A DNA stretch of 64,000 bases from CAVWXT01 sp963759115 (GCA_963759115.1 CAVWXT010000001.1:434001-498000), one strand, 5' to 3'; positions 40,181 through 49,848 are shown, numbered from the stretch's first letter. The notes: a model not told the origin generated them from the sequence alone. Numbers and translations: made by a program.

Positions 40181-41332
40181 GTGCGTCGTGAGGTCCGGCG
40201 GATGTTTTCCGAAGCGGAATCGCAAGATGCAGGCCGAAAAACGCGCCGAGTCAGGCTGGCGCTTGGCCTGCTGCTCGGGGCCGCTGTGCTCTCTTGCGCG
40301 ACGTTGCTCGGAGATTGGCAACCGGCAATTCTCGCTGCGCTGCCGCTGAGCCTGTTCTTGGTGCTCGCGGCACTGATCGTGGCGGCTCTTGCCTGGCGTG
40401 AACCGGGGGCGAAGTTGGTCGTCTCCCTTGGCGTGCTGGCCTTGATGATCGGGGCCGGCGCCAACGCCTTCCAGCGGCGTGCGCTGGCGACAGCGGAACG
40501 CGTGGACGATTCCGTTCTGCCGCCGCAGTTTCGGAAACTCGTGCCTCTGCACCAGCGGTTGGGCAGGCCGCAGCCCGGCGACTGGCTGACAAAGCACCCC
40601 GAGCTTGGACAGAGCTACGACGGCTATGTCCGCATAATGAAGGAGAACCGCGACGGCCCGCGGCGCGTGCTCTACGTCCAGCCGTTGGGCGACTTCAAGC
40701 CGGCCCAACGCAAGATCATCGACCTCACGGCAGAGTTCATGGGCATCTACTATCAACTGCCCGTCCGGGTTTGCGACGACCTGCCGCTCTCGCTCATCCC
40801 CAAGCAGGCCACGCGGCCCAGGAACGACGGGACGAACCAGGTGCTCACCACGTACGTCCTGGAAAAGGTGCTCAAGCCGCGGCTATCCGACGACGCCGCG
40901 GCGCTGGTGGCCTTCACCGCGTCGGACCTCTGGCCGGGCGAGGGCTGGAACTTCGTTTATGGCCAGGCGAGTCCGAGCGAGCGGGTGGGCGTGTGGTCGA
41001 TCTGCCGGAACGGCAGTCCTGAGGATGGCCCCGACGCCTATCGCCTCACTCTGCTCCGCACCTTGAAAGTCGGCGCGCACGAGACGGGCCACATTTTTTC
41101 GTTGGAGCATTGCATCTTTTACGAGTGTTGTCTGTGCGGCGCCAACAACCGCGACGAGGCCGACCGCCATCCGCTTTGGCTCTGCCCCCATTGCCTGGCC
41201 AAGGTGTGTTACGCCACGCGGGCCGATCCCGCAAAGTGCTTCGAGGCACTGATTGCCTTTGCCAAGGCCCAGAATCTTGCGGCGGAGCAGGCGTTTTGGG
41301 AGAAATCACTGGCGGTAATGCGTGACGAATGA
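40181..41332 (+). CDS. Membrane-anchored archaemetzincin-type zinc metalloprotease
   Basis: About 380 residues. Two or three hydrophobic segments at roughly 27-45, 48-68 and 76-95 precede a soluble protease domain. The zinc site reads HETGHIFSLEHC near 300, a metzincin HExxHxxGxxH motif with Ser in place of the usual Gly. It is followed by CxxC pairs (CCLCG, then CPHCLAK) that form the second zinc site typical of archaemetzincins. The usual archaemetzincin is soluble and about 180-200 residues, so the N-terminal membrane part is an addition. The start is GTG at 40181 or ATG at 40202. Probably co-transcribed with the upstream gene. Confidence 0.8.
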   Translation: MRREVRRMFSEAESQDAGRKTRRVRLALGLLLGAAVLSCATLLGDWQPAILAALPLSLFLVLAALIVAALAWREPGAKLVVSLGVLALMIGAGANAFQRRALATAERVDDSVLPPQFRKLVPLHQRLGRPQPGDWLTKHPELGQSYDGYVRIMKENRDGPRRVLYVQPLGDFKPAQRKIIDLTAEFMGIYYQLPVRVCDDLPLSLIPKQATRPRNDGTNQVLTTYVLEKVLKPRLSDDAAALVAFTASDLWPGEGWNFVYGQASPSERVGVWSICRNGSPEDGPDAYRLTLLRTLKVGAHETGHIFSLEHCIFYECCLCGANNRDEADRHPLWLCPHCLAKVCYATRADPAKCFEALIAFAKAQNLAAEQAFWEKSLAVMRDE

Positions 41333-41386
41333 GGGCCGCCACTCGCGTTCTGTGAGCGAAAGCGGAAGAACCAAGGAGTGTCAGAC

Positions 41387-42315
41387 ATGCCGATCCACTT
41401 CACGTGCCCCCACTGTGGCGCAACGACCGATGTCGCCGATGTATACGCCGGCCAGAGCGGGCCTTGCGCCAGTTGCGGAAAAACAATCAGTATTCCGTCG
41501 CAAGGCACATCGCCATTTGGCAGTATCACGGCCCCATCGAAACGCTGCTTTCCCAACGCGATTGTCGCTCTCATCGCGACCATTCTGCTTTTGGTGGTCC
41601 TGCCTGGCGTCGTGAGTGCCTCGCAATGTTCGTGTCGGCCTTATTGCCGTCTGTGCAGTCAGCGCGTGAGGCGGCGCGGAGGGCCTCCTGTAGTAACAAC
41701 CTGAGGCAAATCGGGCTGGCCATGCACAACTACCACGATAAGTATAACTGCTTCCCGCCCGCGTTCCTTCCAGACGAGAACGGCAAGCCCAAGCATAGTT
41801 GGCGGGTCTTGCTCCTGCCATTCCTGGACGAGAAGTCGCTTTACGCGGAATACCGCTTTGACGAGCCATGGAACAGTCCGCACAACACGGCAGTGGCTTC
41901 CCGGATGCCCGGTGTTTACCGTTGCCCTGCTGATTCCACGGCAATCGCCTCGCACACCACGAGCTATGCCATGCTCGTCGGCCCGCGTGCCATCTCCGAC
42001 GGCCCAACCGCTCGCCGCATGGCCGACATCAACAGTCCGAGCAGTACGATCATGGTGGGCGAAGCTGCCGGGGCCGGCATCAACTGGTTGGAACCGCGGG
42101 ACATCGACGTGGGCAAGATGACATTTCAGATCAGACACCCCGGCCCGAATTCCGAAGCCGAGATCAACGACATTTCCAGCTCGCACCCGATCGTGGCCAA
42201 CGTACTGCTGTGCGACGGATCGGTGCATGCCCTTTCCGACACCGTCGACCCTAAGCTTCTCAAAGCCATGACCACCATCGACGCCAGCGAAACGATTAAG
42301 GGGAACGATCTCTAG
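41387..42315 (+). CDS. DUF1559 pseudopilin-like protein with zinc ribbon, one indel
   Basis: The ATG at 41387 follows aaggag (a GTG at 41378 is the alternative). The N-terminal zinc ribbon is FTCPHCGATTDV...GPCASCGKTI. A transmembrane helix (IVALIATILLLVVLPGVV) follows near 65-82. The frame then shifts near 41620, and DUF1559 continues: LLPSVQSAREAARRASCSNNLRQIG, typical of this planctomycete family, and near the end H-P-I-V-A-N-V-L-L-C-D-G, the H-x9-DG motif. DUF1559 proteins are pilin-like and expanded in planctomycetes; their role is not settled. Usually they start with a prepilin peptide, so the zinc ribbon in front of the helix is notable. Confidence 0.75.
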
Positions 42316-42559
42316 GCCATTGGACGGGGGCCGCTTCTGGCCTTCAACACGACGTCTTTCGGTCGCAACTTCGGTGACAGGAGGAAGGCGTGAACTGGGG
42401 TCACCCATGTCACCGGTGGTTGTAGCGTCATTACGTTCCCGACAGTCGATAAATCCCGCCTTGACGCCCCAATTTGCGTGCTAGTCTTGAGTACCCACCC
42501 GTTTGGGCCGAAACGATGGGCCCCGGCCCTGGGTGGCCGAACTCGAGGACTAGCCGATC
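42316..42559. other. Intergenic stretch before the two-component genes
   Basis: About 240 bases with no supported gene; it should contain the promoter of the kinase operon. I could not pick out a convincing -35/-10 pair. Confidence 0.3.
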
Positions 42560-44896
42560 ATGCTCGCCGATCTCCGCGAGAGACTCCGCACCTGTCTTCT
42601 CCAGCAGTCGCCCGAACGATGGCGGCGGCGGGTCCCCCTGTTGCTGACGATCGGCGTCAGTCTGTCGCTGACGATCGGGCTGTTCGTCTTCATGCGTCAC
42701 TGGGAGCGGCAGCGAGAACCAGGCGGAGTTCGGCTTCGCCTCCAAGCACTTCGTCGAGGCCATCCGCCGGGCCACCGAACGCATCCAACTGACGCACGAG
42801 TTCATGCGTCAGGATTATTATGGCTCGCCCAACGTTTCCCGCGAGGAGTTCTCCCTGTGCTCCGAGCCGATTCTGGCCCGCGTGCCGTCGCTGAAGGTGT
42901 TGCAATGGGCGCCGCGAGTGGCCGGCGGCGAGCGCGATAGCATTCGAGCAGACCGCGCGACGGCGAAGGATCGCCCGACTATCGGATCATCGAGCCCGAC
43001 GCGCAAGGGCAACTGGTTCCGGCCCAGCGGCGCGACGAGTATTTTCCGATCTGGTATGCGGCGTCGAAATCCGGGTTCCAAGGCGAGGTTCGGTTGGGAT
43101 TTTGCCGCCGATCCGGTGTTGCGAAGCGGCCATCGACAAGTGCCGCGACACGGGCCAGTTCGTCGTCAGCGACCCGATTGATCTCAGCAAGATCGGAATG
43201 CAAGCCCCACGTGCTCCAAACGTTCATGCCCGTTTATCGGCGAATTTCAGACCGGTGCACACCGTGGCCGACCGCCGCACGCATCTCGAGGGCCTGCTGG
43301 TCGGCCTGTGTCAGACTCGACGACCTCGTGGAACTGCGCGTTGAACTACGCCAGCCGGCCCGCAGGGCATCGACCTGGCGCTGTTCGACGAATCGGCGCC
43401 GGCCGGCGAACGCCTGCTCCATTTCCACGCCGTCGCGCACGCGGGAGGAGCCGGACGCTGTCGCCGACGAACCCGGCGGAACTGGAGCCGGCCGGGCATC
43501 CATTACACGGCCACGTTGGAGTTCGGCGGCCGCCGGTGGTCGCTGGTCTGTACGCCCGCCCCGTATTTCTTCACCGCCCGCGACAAGCTGGCGATCGTGG
43601 ACCATTTTGGCGATCGGATTGTTGGTGACCGGCTGCTCGGCGGCGTACACGTGGTCGGCCACGACGCGAACCGAGCGCATCCAGCGGCTGGTGGACCAAC
43701 GGACGGCCGAACTTCGCAAGAAAGACGACCAATTGCGGCAGTCGCAGAAACTCGAGGCCGTCGGGGCTCGCTGGCGGGCGGCATCGCCCACGAGTTCAAC
43801 AACCTCTTGCAGGCCATCGGCGGCTACACCCGCTACGCCATGGAGGGCCTCAAGCCGGAAGAGCAGCCGCTATCAGGACCTGCAAAACGTGCTCCAGGCC
43901 GCCGACCGCGCGGCCTCGCTGACGCGGCAACTGCTGAGCTTCAGCCGCCGTCAGACCGTGGAGCGGAAGAACCTGCGACGCCAACCAGATGGTGGCCGAC
44001 GTGACGAAGATGCTCCGCCCCCTGTTGGGCGAGCAGATCGAATTGAAAGTGATCCTGGGCCAGGACGTGGGAACCGTTTTCGCCGACGCCGGCAGCTTCC
44101 AGCAAGTGCTGTTGAACCTGTGCCTGAACGCCCGCGACGCCATGCCTTCCGGCGGCGAGATCGTCGTCAAGACGGAGCGCGTGGACGTCTCGCCCGGCGT
44201 TTGCCGAACTGTACGCCGATTTGAAGCCGGGCGGCTACGTCGAGTTGAGCGTGGCCGACACCGGTCACGGCATGACGGCCGAGCGTGCGCGAGCACATCT
44301 TCGAGCCGTTCTTCACCACCAAGCCGGTCGGCAAGGGCACGGGCCTGGGCCTGTCGATGGTCTACGGCATCGTCCAACAGCACGAAGGCGCGATCCACGT
44401 CTACAGCGAGCCGAACCAGGGCACGACCTTCAAGATCTACCTGCCGGCCGTCGAGGCCGCCGCCGATGCGCCCGCGAGCCGCGCCGGCGCTTGCGATCGT
44501 TCGGCGGCGCCGAGACGATCCTCGTGGCCGAGGACGATCCGATGGTCCGCGACATCGCCCGGCGTATCCTCGAAAAGGGCGGCTACACGGTGCTCGCGGC
44601 CGTCGACGGCGAGGAGGCCCTCGCCACCGTTCCGGGCCCACCGCCACGAAATCTCCCTGGTCCTGCTCGATGCCGTCATGCCCAAGCTCAGCGGGCACGA
44701 CGTCTATCGCCGCATCAAGGACGAATGTCCCGAGATGCGGGTGATCTTCTGCAGCGGCTACGATCCCGAGACGGCCCAGTCGCAATTCATCGTCAACGAA
44801 CATTTGCGACTGGTGGAGAAACCCTACGATCCCGCGACGTTGCTGCGCACCGTTCGCGAGGTTCTGGATGCGGAGGAACCATGTCCGACACATTAG
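42560..44896 (+). CDS. CHASE-domain hybrid histidine kinase, many indels
   Basis: Reconstructs to about 770 residues. A transmembrane helix (LLLTIGVSLSLTIGLFVFM) comes near 27-45. A CHASE sensor domain (HFVEAIRRATERIQ, later DEYFPIWYAASKSGF and QTFMPVYR) and a second membrane segment follow. HisKA contains GGIAHEFNNLLQAIGGYT with the phospho-accepting His. HATPase carries QQVLLNLCLNARDAMPSGG, DTGHGM and GKGTGLGLSMVYGI. A C-terminal receiver reads ILVAEDDPMVRDIARRIL and LVLLDAVMPKLSG. About eight indels (first near 42713, then roughly every 150-300 bases) split it, yet every motif survives, so recent or technical errors are more likely than old decay. The stop overlaps the response-regulator start. 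Confidence 0.7.
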
Positions 44897-45999
44897 AACG
44901 AACGGCCGCCGACCGGCGGCGCCGCACAGATTCTGGCGGTGGACGACGAGCCGTACGTCCGCGACCTGGTATGCCGCTGGCTGAAGGGGGCCGGGCACGC
45001 CTGTGCCCAGGCCGCCAACGCCGACGCCGCGTGGGACTATCTTCACAGCAGAACGACGTACACCTGGTGGTGCTGGACGTCAACATGCCGGGCCGCTCCG
45101 GTCTGGAGCTGCTCGACGACATCAAGACGCAACTACCCGAACACGGCCGTGCTGATGATGACGGGCAACGGCGAGACCAAGACGGCGATTCAGGCGCTTA
45201 CGCACGGGGCCTGGGGCTACCTCGTCAAGCCCGTGGAACGCGAGGAATTGCTCTTCCAGGTCACCGCCGCCTTGGAACGCCGGCAGTTGCTCCTGGAACG
45301 CCGCGAACTACACCCGCGACCTCGAAGAGAAGGTGCGCCAGCAGACCGCGGAAATCCGCCACGCCCATGAAGAGACCATTCACCGGCTGGTGACGGCCTC
45401 GCTGTGCCGCGACGAAGAGACCGGCATGCACATCCGGCGGACCGGGCTGTTGAGCGAAGCGCTCGCCCGGGCGGCCGGCTGGTCGGCGGCCGACGCCGAG
45501 ATCCTCCGCCTGGCCGCGCCGATGCACGACGTGGGCAAGATCGGCATCCCCGACGCCATCCTGCGGAAGGCCGGGCAGGCTCACGCCCGGCCGAATTCGA
45601 AATCATGCAGAACGCACACGACGATCGGGGCCAAGATGCTCGCCGGGTCGCACTCCGCCATCCTCTCGATGGCGCACGATATCGCCTTGAGCCACCACGA
45701 GCGCTGGGACGGGGCCGGCTATCCGCAAGGGTTGTGCCGGATCGGCGATTCCCGAGGCCGCCCGAATCCTCAGCATCGTCGACGTCTACGATGCCCTGAG
45801 CCACGACCGCGTGTATCGCCGTGCCCTGCCCGAAGACGAGGTGCTGACCATCATGCAGCGGGCATCCGGCACGCAGTTTGACGCCATGCTCCTGGCGGTG
45901 TTCTTCTCGCACTTCGACGAGATGCGCCGCATCGCGGAGGAGAACCCCGACGATCGGGCCGGGCAAGACGAAGCAGTTCCATTGGACTGCTGTTGTTGA
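44881..45999 (+). CDS. Response regulator with HD-GYP domain (RpfG-like), several indels
   Basis: About 370 residues once indels near 44920, 45050, 45130, 45305, 45590 and 45750 are bridged. The receiver domain has ILAVDDEPYVRDLVCRWL, LVVLDVNMPGRSGLELLDD with the phosphorylated Asp, and WGYLVKPVEREEL. A coiled linker (RDLEEKVRQQTAEIRHAHEETI) leads to the HD-GYP domain with LAAPMHDVGKIGIPD and SHHERWDGAGYPQGL. HD-GYP proteins hydrolyse cyclic di-GMP, so the kinase upstream probably controls c-di-GMP levels through this protein. The start overlaps the kinase gene by 16 bases, meaning tight coupling. Confidence 0.72.
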
Positions 46000-46032
46000 G
46001 GTGTTACGTCAGGGCAAGTTGATTACGCTTGC

Positions 46033-46087
46033 AGGACGAGTTTTCCAACTCGTCCCGGAAGATTGGACGAGTTGGAAAACTCGTCCT
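46033..46087. repeat. Perfect 23-bp inverted repeat
   Basis: Arms 46033-46055 and 46065-46087 match in all 23 bases with a 9-base loop. Each arm also contains its own internal acgagtt/aactcgt symmetry. It lies after the HD-GYP gene and may serve as terminator or be a dispersed repeat. Confidence 0.7.
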
Positions 46088-46233
46088 ACGGCAAAACGTG
46101 CAGTCTGCTTTGACGCAAGCGCTTTGGGCAGGGAGGCCTTCTTTCGCTGCCGTAACCCCGGCGTTACAATGGAGTCTTCTTTCATCCCCAGCGCCAGGCT
46201 TTTCCGCCGAGCGAGTTTGGGGGGAGAGCGCCG

Positions 46234-46878
46234 ATGAACGTCTCGGGTTATAGCCGCTCCTTTCTGAAAGCCCTGCCGGGCATCTCGGTGTTGACCTTGC
46301 TCGCGCTGATGGTCGCGGCGGCGCTGTTGAATGTCTCCAGGCGATTTCCGCTCGAGACCCTCATTGTTGCGACGGTGCTGGCCGTCTGCGTGATTGTCGT
46401 GATCCTCTACGTCTGGGAACTGGTGATTCTCGGTTGGGCAGTAGACTTCCTCTCCGAGATCGGCATGCCGAAGTTCCACGCCGAGCCGGTCCCCCTTGAG
46501 TACGAAGAAGTTGCGGAGGTAATCGTCGTCACGTTGCGCGAGAACATCGCCGGCGTTCTGCAATGTCAGGCGGTGCAGAAGCAACTGAAACACTTGCTCG
46601 ACGAGCACCACTGCGATTTCGTTCTCGATTTCTCGTATGCCGGGAGAATCTCGCACAGTTTTCGGGAGGTTATCGTTCACCTGCGGAAAGCAGCGCAGAA
46701 GGAGGCCCAGCGGCTGGGCAGGCCGTACCGGCCGATGACGTTGCCGCGTGGGGCCTCATTCAGGGTGTTCGACGACAGGAAGCGCGCGATCGAAGAAATG
46801 TCCCAGCACGACGGGCACGGATGGGTCGTGCTCTGTTGCGTGCCCGTGGGAATCCGAGCCGTGTCGGGGCTGACGTAG
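46234..46878 (+). CDS. Membrane protein with STAS-like domain
   Basis: 214 residues. Two transmembrane helices (LPGISVLTLLALMVAAALL near 14-33; TLIVATVLAVCVIVVILYVW near 42-62) precede a cytoplasmic domain resembling STAS folds of anti-sigma-factor antagonists: VIVVTLRENIAGVLQCQAVQ, then CDFVLDFSYAGRISHSFREV and the helix VHLRKAAQKEAQRLG. The Ser in RISHSF sits where SpoIIAA-like proteins carry the phosphorylated Ser, but the match is loose. A sensor/regulator anchored in the membrane is plausible. It follows the c-di-GMP two-component pair on the same strand after a palindrome. Confidence 0.5.
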   Translation: MNVSGYSRSFLKALPGISVLTLLALMVAAALLNVSRRFPLETLIVATVLAVCVIVVILYVWELVILGWAVDFLSEIGMPKFHAEPVPLEYEEVAEVIVVTLRENIAGVLQCQAVQKQLKHLLDEHHCDFVLDFSYAGRISHSFREVIVHLRKAAQKEAQRLGRPYRPMTLPRGASFRVFDDRKRAIEEMSQHDGHGWVVLCCVPVGIRAVSGLT

Positions 46879-47001
46879 ACAGAGCAAGTGGTCGCCGCGC
46901 GAAAGCGGCCGGGCCGTGGATTGGATGCGTTAAAGGGATGGACCAACGATCTCGCCCCGGATAGAGTGAGGGTGCTGGCAACACGACTGGAGGACAACGC
47001 A

Positions 47002-47244
47002 ATGGTTAGCCTGATTTACTTCCTATTGATTGGCCTGGCGGCAGGGTGGTTGGCAGGCAAGATCATGAAGGGCCACAGCTTCGGCCTGCTGGGGAACCTC
47101 GTGGTGGGCGTCATCGGGGCCGTTCTGGGCGGCTTCCTGTTTCAGGTTGTCGGGCTTCTGCCCATCGGCCTGTTGGGGAGCCTGATCTCAGCGACCGTCG
47201 GGGCCAGCCTGCTGCTATGGATCTTGCAGAAGGTCAAGACGTGA
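47002..47244 (+). CDS. GlsB/YeaQ/YmgE family small membrane protein
   Basis: 80 residues, normal for the family (transglycosylase-associated protein). The start at 47002 follows ggagga. Three hydrophobic helices: LIYFLLIGLAAGWLAGKIMKG, the Gly-rich LLGNLVVGVIGAVLGGFLF, and a C-terminal helix. Family members are general-stress inner-membrane proteins of unclear biochemical role. Confidence 0.85.
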   Translation: MVSLIYFLLIGLAAGWLAGKIMKGHSFGLLGNLVVGVIGAVLGGFLFQVVGLLPIGLLGSLISATVGASLLLWILQKVKT

Positions 47245-47567
47245 CCGGCAGTGGGGGGGGCGACGCGTCTCTTGTCTAGCCCGGTCGGATCTCTATGCCA
47301 CCCCAGGCGTATCTTTTCTCTAGCGCGGGGCGTTTCACGCATCGTTGTTACCTGCATCTCGGTCCGGCAAACGGTGGAAGCTGCCGCGGCTCCGACCCGG
47401 AGGGTCGTTTGACAATAGCCCAGCGACTCATCGCTGGGCAGCGAAGCGTCGTCCCCGTTTCCGTCCCGTAGGGACGGTTGAACCCACACCGCTACTTCGG
47501 TCGTCCCTACGGGACTTGTCGGGCCGGATGTTGGCGTTTTCCACCCCAGCAGTGAACTGCTGGGCTA
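47245..47567. repeat. Dispersed hairpin repeats flanking the intron insertion site
   Basis: On the minus strand, 47410-47444 contains an intact element: cccagcga/tcgctggg hairpin, then cta and ttgtcaaac. 47461-47477 and 47504-47517 carry gtcccgtagggac/gtccctacgggac palindromes. At 47545-47564 a second hairpin, cccagcag/ctgctggg, is followed by cta and then directly by the group II intron. No gene is supported in this stretch. Confidence 0.6.
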
Positions 47568-48061
47568 GTGCGTCTCTGAAAACGTTTGATCGGTGGGGTG
47601 CGAGTCCCCACCAGGTTTGCGTTACAAACCTGTAACCGAAAGTAACCGCGTCTCCGCGAGGAGGGGTGGGAAGCAACCGGAGGTGAATGACCAGTCCGTA
47701 GGATAACGAACCTGATTCGGCCAAGCCTGTCGGGGAGCCTGCTAGCCAATGGCGAACCTCCGACCGCGTGACGGCGTTCCCTCCGATCCGTCCAGATCTG
47801 CCCGGGGGATAGACGCGGCGGCCCATCCGGCTAAGGTAACGTGCGAAAGCCGTGATGGGGAGATGGCAACACGGTGGTTGAGGACGGAATGGTCGGAAGG
47901 TCAAACGTCGTAAGGAGAGAGACCTGGAAGGAAGCAGGACGGAGTTCATTGTCCCTGATAAGGATAGGAAGAACCGGCCGTCCAGGAGTCAGAGCACCCA
48001 TAGTAGCGACGAAACCGGGTAACGCCGGGGGAGCGAAGGGGTGCAGGAAGATGGATGCGTG

Positions 48062-49399
48062 ATGTCCGAGCCACGGGAAAGAAACCATCCCCCGGTGACA
48101 GTGCCGTTCGCGGCTACTCCCGCCGGAGAGCCTCCGTCGATTCGCGACTGGGCGAACCCGTGTGTCTGGACGGACCGCATGTTGGCGACACTCGAACAAG
48201 GAGTGCGAGGAGGAAGATGGCACACGCTGATCGACAAGGTGTACGCGCCGCTGAACCTGTTTGCCGCCCGCAGCCATGTGATCGGCAACCGGGGAGCAGC
48301 GGGGGTGGACCATCAATCGGTCGAGGGCTTTCAGGCCAATGGCCAGAAAGAACTGGACAGGCTGCACGAGGCACTGCGGACCAATGCGTATCGTCCGCAG
48401 GCCGTGCGGCGAGTCTGGATTCCGAAACCGGGCAGCAAGGAGCAGCGGCCGTTGGGGGTTCCGACCGTGCGTGACCGCGTGGTGCAAACCGCGCTGTTGC
48501 ACGTGCTGGAACCGATCTTCGACGCCACGTTTTCGCAAGCCAGTTACGGGTTTCGACACGGACGAGGGTGTCATCACGCCCTGGAACGGGTCGAGGAACT
48601 GCTCGGCGCTGGTCGCGTCTACGTGGTGGACGCGGACCTCAAGAGTTACTTTGACACGATCTCGAAGCCACGGCTGATGGCGCAACTGCGCGAGAAGGTG
48701 TCGGACAGCCGGGTGTTGCGTTTGGTGGAGATGTTCCTGGAGCAAGGCGTGATGGACAACCTGCGGGAGTGGACGCCCGAAACGGGCACGCCCCAAGGAG
48801 CAGTCCTCTCGCCCCTTCTGGCCAACATCTACCTCAACCCGCTGGACCACGTGCTGGACAACGCCGGTTTCGCGCTGGTCCGTTATGCAGACGACTTCGT
48901 GATCTTGTGCAAGACTCGCGAGGAGGCGGAAGCGGCCTTGGCGATGGTGCAACGTTGGGTCAACGAAAACGAGTTGACCCTGCATCCGACCAAAACCAAG
49001 ATCGTGGACGCCCGCATCGAGGGTTTCGATTTTCTGGGCTATCGCTTCCGCGGCGACTTGCGTGTGCCGCGGCAAAAGAGCCTGCGGAAACTCAAGGAGG
49101 CGGTCCGCGAGAAGACCAAGCGCACGAACGGGCATGACCTGCCCTTCACGTGTGCTCGACTGACGCGGCAACTTCGCGGCTGGTTCATCTACTTCCGCCA
49201 TTGTCGCGGGTCGGTTTTCCGCCAACTGGACGGCTGGATTCGTGGTCGGCTGCGTAGCATGTTGCGGCGGCGACAGAAACGGCGCGGACGGGGCCGCGGA
49301 AGGGACCAGCAGCGTTGGCCCAATCGCTTCTTCGACGAGCAAGGGCTGTATTCCCTGCAAACCGCCCATGTCTGTTTCGCTCAACCCTTTCGGAGGTAA
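48062..49399 (+). CDS. ltrA: Group II intron reverse transcriptase/maturase
   Basis: 445 residues from the ATG at 48062. RT blocks in order: RRVWIPKPGSKEQRPLGVPTV (domain 2), SYGFRHGRGCHHAL, DLKSYFDTI, TPQGAVLSPLLANIYLNPLD, and the catalytic FALVRYADDFVILC with YADD near 283-286. LHPTKTKIVDAR and FDFLGYRFR complete the fingers/palm/thumb. Domain X (maturase) is present, e.g. LTRQLRGWFIYFRH. The end is basic and lacks an HNH endonuclease. All RT blocks are in one frame without damage, so splicing and mobility are plausible. Confidence 0.93.
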   Translation: MSEPRERNHPPVTVPFAATPAGEPPSIRDWANPCVWTDRMLATLEQGVRGGRWHTLIDKVYAPLNLFAARSHVIGNRGAAGVDHQSVEGFQANGQKELDRLHEALRTNAYRPQAVRRVWIPKPGSKEQRPLGVPTVRDRVVQTALLHVLEPIFDATFSQASYGFRHGRGCHHALERVEELLGAGRVYVVDADLKSYFDTISKPRLMAQLREKVSDSRVLRLVEMFLEQGVMDNLREWTPETGTPQGAVLSPLLANIYLNPLDHVLDNAGFALVRYADDFVILCKTREEAEAALAMVQRWVNENELTLHPTKTKIVDARIEGFDFLGYRFRGDLRVPRQKSLRKLKEAVREKTKRTNGHDLPFTCARLTRQLRGWFIYFRHCRGSVFRQLDGWIRGRLRSMLRRRQKRRGRGRGRDQQRWPNRFFDEQGLYSLQTAHVCFAQPFRR

Positions 49400-49414
49400 C
49401 ACCATCAACTGGAG

Positions 49415-49447
49415 AGCCGGATGCGGGAAATCCGCCAGTCCGGTTCG
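49415..49447 (+). ncRNA. Group II intron domain V
   Basis: A 33-base hairpin from gagccggatgcggg to ccagtccggttc, with the gagccg opening, central bulge and gttc closing typical of the catalytic domain V. The domain VI-like stem follows at about 49450-49488. Confidence 0.8.
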
Positions 49448-49491
49448 GAGGGAGGGGGGCCGCAACCCAATGCGGCCTCCCTACCTCTATC

Positions 49492-49848
49492 TGTCACATG
49501 TCCCTACCGGGACAAAAATGTGGGTAACGACAAGACGTTTCACGCCAGGCATGAAGGAGCGTCCACGTCTGTGACAAACGAAAGAGGTTAAACAAATGAA
49601 AGGGGTTCATCCGGCGGAAGAGTACCTGACCACGCAACTCGAAGCCAACAAGGAGTTTCGAACCTCCGCTCGGGCTCGGCAAAGAGGGTCGGGCGTCATT
49701 GTTCTCGACTAGCTGAACCCATGTGGCAATTTGGACGCAAGCAAGAACTCCTGATCCCATTTATCTCTCACATTGGCCTCGACAAACTGAAGCCGTTTGG
49801 TGATTTGGACACAAACGAAAGTCCCGATCGCGCTATTCTTCCCGGTTA
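49492..49848. other. Intergenic stretch after the intron, with a doubtful 38-codon ORF
   Basis: It starts with the 3' exon of the interrupted repeat (ctgtcacatg, then a gtccctaccgggac palindrome). A 38-codon frame at 49596-49712 begins MKGVHPAEEYLTTQLEANK and may be a truncated gene, but it has no recognisable domain. Nothing else is supported. Confidence 0.35.

Larger units (their letters stand above)
47568..49491 (+). mobile_element. Complete group II intron
   Basis: Begins gtgcg (group II 5' consensus) three bases after a hairpin. About 490 bases of structured RNA lead to the reverse transcriptase gene, then domain V at 49415-49447 and a domain VI-like stem, ending in ...ctctat (AY 3' consensus). 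Comparison with the uninterrupted repeat copy on the other strand (hairpin-cta-ttgtc) supports both boundaries. Insertion just after a hairpin and an RT without an endonuclease domain fit the IIC (class C) targeting habit. Confidence 0.8.

Noticed and set aside
42560..45999. A series of many small independent genes
   Set aside because: Pieces join in order into one CHASE-HisKA-HATPase-REC protein and one REC-HD-GYP protein; isolated pieces have no RBS or complete domains.
48062..49399. Retron or diversity-generating retroelement instead of a group II intron
   Set aside because: Maturase domain X, a clear domain V hairpin and gtgcg/AY boundaries are present; no template/variable repeat or msr-msd structure was seen.
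49596..49712. A real 38-codon gene after the intron
   Set aside because: No domain or conserved pattern; kept only as a note in the intergenic entry.
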